DNA of 12,502 nt from Candidatus Neomicrothrix sp. UBA2974. GTDB lineage: Bacteria; Actinomycetota; Acidimicrobiia; Acidimicrobiales; MedAcidi-G1. Both the position numbers and the translations under genes were made by a program. This document shows positions 7,264 to 12,502 of this stretch, one piece after another. The DNA lies in contig DEAU01000010.1 of NCBI GenBank assembly GCA_002348705.1, positions 189,657 to 202,158 on the forward strand, read 5' to 3'. Position 1 is the first letter of the stretch. Every line of letters starts with the position of its first letter. The notes beneath the pieces are model-generated. The model searched no databases, was not told the origin of the DNA, and saw only the letters and a list, made by a program, of their open reading frames with translations.

Positions 7264-7275
7264 GTCTAGGTAGAC
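7264..7275. promoter_or_regulatory. 12-bp palindrome, possible regulator operator
   Basis: GTCTA-GG-TAGAC is an inverted repeat with perfect 5-base arms and a 2-base centre, 22 bases before the TetR-family start. TetR regulators usually bind palindromes in their own promoter region, so autoregulation is a natural guess. The arms are short and there is only one copy. Confidence 0.3.
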
Positions 7276-7297
7276 CTGGGCGAACAGGGGAACAGCT

Positions 7298-7951
7298 GTG
7301 CACGACAGGCCGCTGGCCGAGAGTGCATTGAGTGCATCGGTTCCGTCGCGAACTGGCGACGGCCGGTCGGCTCGTGGCGCCCGTGAACGAGCCCTGAGCC
7401 GACAGCGCATCTTGTCCTCTGTCCGGGACATTGTGGCCGTTAACGATGGAGTCGATCTGCGAATCGAGGACATCGCGCGGGTCGCCGGCTGTTCGCGGGC
7501 CACAGTCCACAACCACTTCCCCCACGCAATCCCCGGCATCTTCGAAGCGTTAGCTGTCGAGACCGTCGAGGCTGCCATTCGTCGCTATCGCATAGATCCA
7601 GATGAGCATTCCGGCCTCGACAAGCCACGGCACTTCGTAGGTTTGATTGCAGACGAGTTCTACAAGGCTGGCGAACTAGCCGTCGTGATGGTCAGGGCTT
7701 CGGTTGATCAAGTAGAGAACAGCTCATGGCCCTGGGGGATCGGGTACCAGGCCACGATCGACTGCTACGACGAAGCGGCCGGTGATGTCGACCTTCCAGG
7801 CGCAACTGCAGATCTGGCAGAGACCACCCTCATCCACTTCTACGGTTCCCTCTACCTGTGGGCCCTCGGAAAACTCGATGGCGATAGGTTCCTTCGATCT
7901 GCGAAAAGTAGTGTTGACCTGGCCTTAAACGCACTGCAGGTCAGCCGATGA
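7298..7951 (+). CDS. TetR-family transcriptional regulator
   Basis: This is a predicted homodimeric DNA-binding repressor of 217 residues. The first 30 residues are a Ser/Arg/Ala-rich extension. The TetR N domain spans about 32-80, with the helix-turn-helix IEDIARVAGCSRATVHNHFP matching the family pattern. The rest is an all-helical ligand or dimer domain that I cannot assign to a subfamily. The start is GTG 7298, with AGGGGA at 7286-7291 six bases upstream. The stop codon TGA (7949-7951) overlaps the ATG (7948-7950) of the giant surface-protein gene, so the two are almost certainly one transcript and translationally coupled. A short palindrome and an 18-bp tandem repeat upstream are candidate operators. 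The ligand is unknown. Confidence 0.85.
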   Translation: MHDRPLAESALSASVPSRTGDGRSARGARERALSRQRILSSVRDIVAVNDGVDLRIEDIARVAGCSRATVHNHFPHAIPGIFEALAVETVEAAIRRYRIDPDEHSGLDKPRHFVGLIADEFYKAGELAVVMVRASVDQVENSSWPWGIGYQATIDCYDEAAGDVDLPGATADLAETTLIHFYGSLYLWALGKLDGDRFLRSAKSSVDLALNALQVSR

Positions 7952-8088
7952 AGGGTTTCGCTGGCCGTCGGCCCCAGCAGAAGAACCGTCTTCTTCGCCG
8001 CAACAACCGGCTACGGCTCGTGCGGCTGTTCCTTGGCGCGACCCTGTTCGCTTCGACAGTGGCGACCCCAGTCGGAGTCGCCGCTGCT
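7948..8088 (+). other. signal peptide of the giant protein
   Basis: The first 47 codons encode a basic segment of about 26 residues (11 Arg or Lys), then about 18 mostly hydrophobic residues, then VAA-AP, a plausible signal peptidase I site. The n-region is unusually long. I see no twin-arginine pattern of the SRRxFLK type and no lipobox cysteine, so Sec export is the best reading. Confidence 0.8.
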
Positions 8089-11000
8089 CCAGAAGTCGTA
8101 GAAGCCGAAAGCGTTGGAAAGACCCTGCCAGCTTCGGTTCCCATCCGAGGTACGACTCAGGTGAGCAGCCAAAAGGTTTCTAGCGCAGACGCTTTCACCT
8201 GTGCAGGAGACCGAGGCGGCTGGCTCTACCAGGTCATCTGGGAAAAGAACAGCACTGGGAATACTTTCGAACTCAAGCGGTATGACGTCGACGAGGAGGA
8301 GTACACCGTTGCGAGGTCCTACAGCTCGAAGAATATTCCCGGAGACACTGATGACGACGTCGGCCGAGCAGGGGATGGGAATCCAAATGGTCTCTCCATG
8401 GATCCTGAGGGTCGGGCCTACGTCACTTATGCAATCGATGACGACAACAAGGACGTCAACCTCATCCAACTCCTTCCGGACGGTACGTCCAAGGTCATCG
8501 CGGACATCACCAGTCCAGGCTCGAAGGATCTCAATGCGGGCACCTATGTCGAGGAGAACGGCAAGCCCTATGTCATCGTCTCGAACGGCTTTGCAAATGG
8601 CAGAGGCAAGAAAGTCGACCTAACCAACGGGACCGTTGAGAACTGGCAGCCGAAAAAAGCTAAGAGCTTCAAGGCGAAGGAGAAGAACGTCAAGGATTAC
8701 GTCTGGGTTGCTGAGGGAATCACATACAACAAAAAGACGTACAACATCGTGGGGCTGGAAATGAAGGGCACCAGCGGATATGTGCTCCTGGCCTCGTCTG
8801 ATCCCAAGGTCGAGATGGTGACCGACAAGGTTTCTGCTCCATCTAATTACTCAGGCACCTATGGGGCTGCGTTCAACTTCAAGCCGGGCGGAGTCGGCAG
8901 CGACGAACCGACGGTGGTGTTCTTCTCCAACAATGGAGACACGAACAAGGCATTCCTGACCCAGTTGACCTGGGATGACTCTGATGGTGACGCTGCCGGC
9001 TCGTTCGCCTTGGAGACCCTTGGGGACACGCAGAAGACAACCAAGAACGACGGTGGCGGATGCCCGTTCGCCTACCCGCCGACCTTGGGGCCAGTCGTGG
9101 TATGGCCGCCGGATTGTGTGCTCGAAAACCCCACGGCAACCGGTTCGAAATTCCCGCTGGAGATCACCAATACGAGCGATTCGGAAGCCACCTTCTACGT
9201 CACCGTCGACGTCAACGGCCGGCCACAGGCAATCGGAGGATTCGGACGCGAGCGGGCCGCCGTAAAGATCGCCAGTGGAGGCACGGAGGAGTTCGAGTTC
9301 GACATCGAATGGGGCGACGAGTGGGAGGCCGAAGTCGAGCTCAATGGTAAGAAGCTCGCCTTCACCCCGACCGGGGGGGTCCTCAACGAGGAGGCATGCG
9401 GCGGGAAGCCCGATGACGACGGAGGCTTCCTGCCGACGGCAACGCATTCAGTCGACTGTGCCGAAGACGGTGGTGACGCAGTCGTCACGGTGACCCTGGA
9501 CAACTCGGAATCAACCGTGGACGCCGACTTCGTTGTCACCAGCACCATCGATGGTGTCGACAACCCGGAGATCGACGGCACGGTCAATGCCGGCGAGAGC
9601 GAACCAATCGAGATTCTGGTCCCCCATGGAAGCGAGTGGAGCCTGGAGTGGCAGGCGTCAGATCCGACCGACCAGAAGAGCGGCAGTCTTCCCGACGACG
9701 GTCCTGAGACCGTGGACTGCCCACCGGAGCCGGCGTTCGATCCCGTGGTAAGTGTTGCCGAACTTGCCTGTAAAGAGCCTCCTCCCCATGTCGTGACGGT
9801 GACCCTGGACAACTCGAAATCAACCGTGGACGCCGACTTCGTTGTCACCAGCACCATCGATGGCGCTGACAACACGGAGTTCGACGGCACGGTCGAAGCT
9901 GGGAAGTTCCACGTGGTTGACATCTCGGTGCCCGAAGACGCAACTTGGTCGGTCTTTTCGCAGGCAAGCGAGAGTGGTGCACCGTTCGATCCGCGGTGGG
10001 ATGACAGTGAACCGCCGTTTGGGTCGGGCAACACGGCGAACTGTGCGGACCCTCCGGAACCGGAAATCTTTGGAAACGTCTACGGCTACGTGTGGGCAGA
10101 TTGGGACAAGTCCGGAACCCGAACTGAAATCAAAGATGGCGCCGAGGAACATGTAGCCGGCGCAGTCGTCACCCTTACGAACACCACCGACTATCTCGAC
10201 GAAGAGGGGCAGTTCGTTTATGGCCCCGGTGGGTACGAGCGGACGGCCACCACCGGCGATGGGTCAAAGGGTGGCAGCGATCCCGGTGACTACCGCTGGT
10301 TCATCTCTGACGTGCCAGTCGAGGACCAATCGGGAAACATCCAGCAGTACACGGTCCAGGTTGACTACGCCGACGCGACCTTCCCTCCCGGTTTCACCCC
10401 GGCCGGTTACACGGTCCAGCACAACGAGGACAACGTCCTTGCTGACGAAACCGACTCGGACGTCGCACCGCTGGCTGGAAGCATCGGCGAGTCCGCACCG
10501 TTCTCCCTCGTCGAGAATCTGGACGAGCACCGAGTTGACGCCGGTGTCGTCACCGACATCGCCTTTGAACCGACAGCCGAAGTGACGATCGACTGCGATT
10601 CGGGAACCGCGCAGATCACCCTCGACAACACTCTGTCAGCGGTCGACGCCAACTTCACGGTCGACGCGTGGGCCGGAACCCGTAGCGATGCCAACCGACT
10701 CGACGGGTCGGGAACCCAGATAGTCGCCGGTGGAGCAAGTACCGACTACGAGCAGGCCATCGCGACTCCCGCCGGCCAGGTGCTCCTCATCCGGGTCACT
10801 GCGATGGCCTGGGAGGATGGAAAGGACCTCGGTCTCGGCTCGTTCCAGGTCTGGGACCAGTCGGTTTCCGACGCCCCGGCCCGCTTCTGCCCGGCGATTC
10901 AGGTCATCGCGACGGACTGCCCGCCAACCGTTGTCCTTGACAACAGCCAATCTGAAGTCGACGTCGTCTACTTGTTGACCACCATGATCGACGCCACCAA

Positions 11001-12502
11001 CTCGGCAGGAGAAGACGAAGTACGGGTAGCTCCCCTCACCGTCGAGTCATACGAGCTTCCGACGCTCTCGGAAGGCGCTAACTGGCACCTGGAATGGGTG
11101 ATCATGGATCCGGACGACTCAGATCGTCGTTATGAGGGCTACATCCCAGCGCCGTCAGATACCGAGTTCCATCTGTTCTCTGTTGACTGTGAGCCGCCCC
11201 CGTTTGAACCGGTCGTCGAACTTGAGACGGCGTGTTCCCACGCCGACTACGGAAACTTCGCCCTGCCGACGGGTGTCATGGAGGTCCGGATCGACAACAG
11301 CGCCTCCGACGTCGACGCGGTTGTCCGGATTTTCGTCAACGGTTCTCTTAGAGAATCTGAAACTGTTGCCGCCGGTGAGGTTTCCGAGACGCTGGAATCC
11401 GCAGGCGACCACGGTGACATATTCACGGTAGAGCTGTCCGCAGGGAGCAACTCCCACCTTTACAACCTGAAAGCCAAATCCACGACACTGGATTGTCCGT
11501 ATGTCTGGGTCGATGTCGTCTCGGACGAGGTTGACTGCACCTCGAACCCGCCGACCATCACCGTTACCTTCACGAACAATTCGCAAACCGCGATCGATCT
11601 GGGATTCTTCACGCAACTGAACGCCCCTGCGGGCTCCGGCGGCGATTTTCTGATCAGCACTCCCCAGCAAGTGTTTCTCCCCGCGGGAGGGGAGGAGACC
11701 CGTACTTTCAGTCTGAAGAAGAACTGGACTTTCAGTCTCAACTGGTCTGCCACAACGCTCGGTACCGAGGCGGAATTCACCGCTTCCGGACAGTTTCCGG
11801 GTTCAGGGCCTTCGAATGAATGCCCGACGGAGGACTCGGTGTTCGAACCAGTCGTTGAGATCACCGCACAATGCGCCGCGACCGGCCCCATTGTCGTTGT
11901 CGCCGTCGACAACACTGGATCCGAAGTCGACGCTGTTGCTACCTGGACCTATGCGGGGGGTGAAGGCTCCGGTGCCGATGAGGCAATAGTTCCCGCCGGC
12001 GACGTGTTTGACCGCGAAGAAAAGGCCGTACACGGTGAAACATGGATCGTCTCCGTGCGGGCCGACGCCGATGAGGGCGCCTACTCCGGCGAGTCGCCGA
12101 TCAGGGCCAACGTCGAGGTGGACTGTCCGACACCGACGCTGTTCCTTTACGCGGATTGCGCCGACGGCAAGCTCAATGTCGAGATTGACAACAGCGATGT
12201 CGAATTTGACGCCACCCTCACCGTGACCGAGTTCCTCTCCGAGGGCGCAGAGGGTCGAGTTGTCTATGGCCCCGCAACTGTCACAGCCGGCGTGGAGGCG
12301 ACAGTGCCCATCGACTTTGCTTCTGGGGCCACCTACACGGCCGCCCTGACCGGCCAAGGTGGTGCCTCCTATCAGGAGGTCAGCGACCAGTATCTAGTCA
12401 CTTGCCCGGCAACGCCCGATGAGATTGCCGAGTTCGATTGTGGGAACTATTCAGGGCTCATTCAGGTCATCGGCGAGTCGGGCGTCGGCTTCCATGTCAA
12501 AC
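7948..12502 (+). CDS. giant secreted modular surface protein (Ig-like modules and SdrD-B-like domain), 3' end outside window
   Basis: This open frame has at least 1518 codons and no stop before the right edge. Residues 1-47 form a signal peptide: a long basic n-region (GRRPQQKNRLLRRNNRLR), a hydrophobic core (LFLGATLFASTVATPVGVA) and an AxA-type cleavage site. Residues 80-373 look like a beta-propeller-type domain (GLSMDPEGRAYVTYAIDDD, then NDGGGCP at the end), resembling the N-terminal domains of other bacterial Ig-array proteins. Nine Ig-like modules follow, each with one cysteine pair and a core like VTVTLDNSxSxVDADF, and one SdrD-B-like domain lies at 705-872. The protein is rich in Asp and Glu. 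The likely role is adhesion or a surface fibre, which is inference. Whether it ends in an LPXTG, membrane or other anchor cannot be seen. Its ATG overlaps the stop of the TetR gene. Confidence 0.88.
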   Translation, partial: MKGFAGRRPQQKNRLLRRNNRLRLVRLFLGATLFASTVATPVGVAAAPEVVEAESVGKTLPASVPIRGTTQVSSQKVSSADAFTCAGDRGGWLYQVIWEKNSTGNTFELKRYDVDEEEYTVARSYSSKNIPGDTDDDVGRAGDGNPNGLSMDPEGRAYVTYAIDDDNKDVNLIQLLPDGTSKVIADITSPGSKDLNAGTYVEENGKPYVIVSNGFANGRGKKVDLTNGTVENWQPKKAKSFKAKEKNVKDYVWVAEGITYNKKTYNIVGLEMKGTSGYVLLASSDPKVEMVTDKVSAPSNYSGTYGAAFNFKPGGVGSDEPTVVFFSNNGDTNKAFLTQLTWDDSDGDAAGSFALETLGDTQKTTKNDGGGCPFAYPPTLGPVVVWPPDCVLENPTATGSKFPLEITNTSDSEATFYVTVDVNGRPQAIGGFGRERAAVKIASGGTEEFEFDIEWGDEWEAEVELNGKKLAFTPTGGVLNEEACGGKPDDDGGFLPTATHSVDCAEDGGDAVVTVTLDNSESTVDADFVVTSTIDGVDNPEIDGTVNAGESEPIEILVPHGSEWSLEWQASDPTDQKSGSLPDDGPETVDCPPEPAFDPVVSVAELACKEPPPHVVTVTLDNSKSTVDADFVVTSTIDGADNTEFDGTVEAGKFHVVDISVPEDATWSVFSQASESGAPFDPRWDDSEPPFGSGNTANCADPPEPEIFGNVYGYVWADWDKSGTRTEIKDGAEEHVAGAVVTLTNTTDYLDEEGQFVYGPGGYERTATTGDGSKGGSDPGDYRWFISDVPVEDQSGNIQQYTVQVDYADATFPPGFTPAGYTVQHNEDNVLADETDSDVAPLAGSIGESAPFSLVENLDEHRVDAGVVTDIAFEPTAEVTIDCDSGTAQITLDNTLSAVDANFTVDAWAGTRSDANRLDGSGTQIVAGGASTDYEQAIATPAGQVLLIRVTAMAWEDGKDLGLGSFQVWDQSVSDAPARFCPAIQVIATDCPPTVVLDNSQSEVDVVYLLTTMIDATNSAGEDEVRVAPLTVESYELPTLSEGANWHLEWVIMDPDDSDRRYEGYIPAPSDTEFHLFSVDCEPPPFEPVVELETACSHADYGNFALPTGVMEVRIDNSASDVDAVVRIFVNGSLRESETVAAGEVSETLESAGDHGDIFTVELSAGSNSHLYNLKAKSTTLDCPYVWVDVVSDEVDCTSNPPTITVTFTNNSQTAIDLGFFTQLNAPAGSGGDFLISTPQQVFLPAGGEETRTFSLKKNWTFSLNWSATTLGTEAEFTASGQFPGSGPSNECPTEDSVFEPVVEITAQCAATGPIVVVAVDNTGSEVDAVATWTYAGGEGSGADEAIVPAGDVFDREEKAVHGETWIVSVRADADEGAYSGESPIRANVEVDCPTPTLFLYADCADGKLNVEIDNSDVEFDATLTVTEFLSEGAEGRVVYGPATVTAGVEATVPIDFASGATYTAALTGQGGASYQEVSDQYLVTCPATPDEIAEFDCGNYSGLIQVIGESGVGFHVK
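8185..9066 (+). other. N-terminal propeller-like domain of the giant protein
   Basis: Residues about 80-373 are distinct from the rest: rich in Lys, Asn and Tyr, with repeated strand-turn patterns such as DPEGRAYVTY, LLPDGTSKVIADI, ENGKPYVIVSNGF and PTVVFFSNNGD, typical of beta-propeller blades. The domain has only two cysteines, at its borders (85 and 372), which could close the ring. It ends in NDGGGCP, which from memory resembles the end of DUF6923-type domains; I cannot verify that. Two 60-base lines counted here (8641-8760) are 47-48% GC, lower than the later modules. Confidence 0.5.
9481..9590 (+). repeat. 110-base near-identical repeat, copy 1 (module 2)
   Basis: This copy matches 9790-9899 with 9 differences in 110 bases by hand comparison. 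It encodes residues 512-548, including DNSESTVDADFVVTSTIDG. It contains a 46-base run identical to copy 2. No other module pair shows such DNA identity, which points to a recent duplication or gene conversion. Confidence 0.85.
9790..9899 (+). repeat. 110-base near-identical repeat, copy 2 (module 3)
   Basis: This is the second copy of the segment at 9481-9590, offset by 309 bases (103 codons, one module length). It encodes residues 615-651, including DNSKSTVDADFVVTSTIDG. The identity stops sharply after this block; the C-terminal halves of modules 2 and 3 differ clearly. Confidence 0.85.
10060..10563 (+). other. SdrD-B-like domain inserted in the Ig-like array
   Basis: Residues about 705-872 contain no cysteine and differ from the flanking modules. 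They start IFGNVYGYVWADWDKSGTRTE, continue with AGAVVTLTN, and end ENLDEHRVDAGVV. This is the shape of SdrD B / Cna-B type domains (G-x-V-W-x-D-x-D-x-x-G at the start, V-D-A-G-F/V-V at the end). The Asp-rich opening loop suggests calcium binding, as in the staphylococcal Sdr proteins. At about 168 residues it is longer than a typical single SdrD B repeat, with an extra Gly- and Asp-rich region in the middle. Confidence 0.65.

Larger units (their letters stand above)
6887..7297. other. 411-base non-coding spacer
   Basis: No convincing gene is present. A 77-codon frame at 6969-7202 lacks any recognisable domain or ribosome-binding site and simply reads through the 18-bp tandem repeat. The stretch holds a 12-bp tandem repeat at 6944-6967, an 18-bp tandem repeat at 7155-7190, a weak promoter candidate at 7198-7226 and a 12-bp palindrome at 7264-7275, all described separately. 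I see no strong intrinsic terminator after the oxidoreductase gene. The base composition falls to about 50% GC in its middle, well below the gene to its left. Confidence 0.6.
9115..12408 (+). repeat. array of nine Ig-like modules, each with one cysteine pair
   Basis: Module cysteine pairs (residue numbers) are 390/484, 504/591, 608/699, 883/981, 991/1081, 1096/1183, 1197/1292, 1309/1393 and 1404/1487, a spacing of 83-98. No other cysteine occurs between 390 and 1487. Each module carries a V-x-L/I-D-N-S/T core, a VDADF-like strand, an AG turn and a closing DC or EC. Modules 3, 4, 6 and 8 are entered through an F-D/E-P linker, and modules 5, 7 and 9 through a short CP linker. A tenth cysteine (1498) opens whatever follows and is cut by the window edge. 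One disulfide per module is inferred. Confidence 0.8.

Noticed and set aside
9481..9899. Repeats in the giant gene as a CRISPR array
   Set aside because: The repeat is coding, occurs in only two copies at one-module spacing, and differs at nine positions.
9195..10034. 279-codon minus-strand frame with internal repeats
   Set aside because: It mirrors the repeated modules of the giant protein on the other strand; its Ser/Thr/Pro bias and repeats come from the sense gene.
7298..12502. Regulator plus giant protein as an anti-phage or toxin system
   Set aside because: No nuclease, NTPase, toxin or immunity domain is visible; signal peptide plus Ig-like array fits a surface structure better.

Overview
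The window looks like a bacterial chromosome segment from a moderately GC-rich actinobacterium. An aquatic Acidimicrobiia-like lineage is my guess, but no rRNA is present to confirm it. The reasons are the gene order infC-rpmI-rplT-trmH/tsnR-type methyltransferase-pheS-pheT, which is a familiar actinobacterial arrangement, frequent GTG starts, and the very acidic secreted protein at the right end.

Left half (about 1-5885) is conserved translation machinery, all on the + strand. It encodes IF-3, ribosomal proteins L35 and L20, a SpoU/TrmH-family rRNA 2'-O-methyltransferase, and the alpha and beta subunits of phenylalanyl-tRNA synthetase. Two parts are unusual. IF-3 most plausibly starts at a rare ATA codon, overlapped by the stop codon of an 8-codon leader ORF. 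The 104-base rpmI-rplT spacer holds three consecutive hairpins with five-base loops.

Middle (5909-6886) is a zinc-free quinone-oxidoreductase-type MDR enzyme. It sits in a notably GC-rich stretch that begins inside pheT.

Right half (6887-12502) is accessory in character and lower in GC at its start. A 411-base non-coding spacer carries two short tandem repeats, a weak promoter candidate and a small palindrome. It is followed by a TetR-family regulator. The regulator's stop codon overlaps (ATGA) the start of a giant secreted protein that runs off the right edge after at least 1518 codons. This protein has a signal peptide, a propeller-like N-terminal domain, nine Ig-like modules of about 100 residues with exactly one cysteine pair each, and one cysteine-free SdrD-B-like domain inserted after the third module. 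From module 4 onward the modules form a two-module super-repeat with an exact 213-residue period. The regulator-surface protein pair is the least ordinary thing in the window. It is best read as a regulated adhesin or cell-surface fibre, and its anchor and partner genes would lie beyond the right edge.
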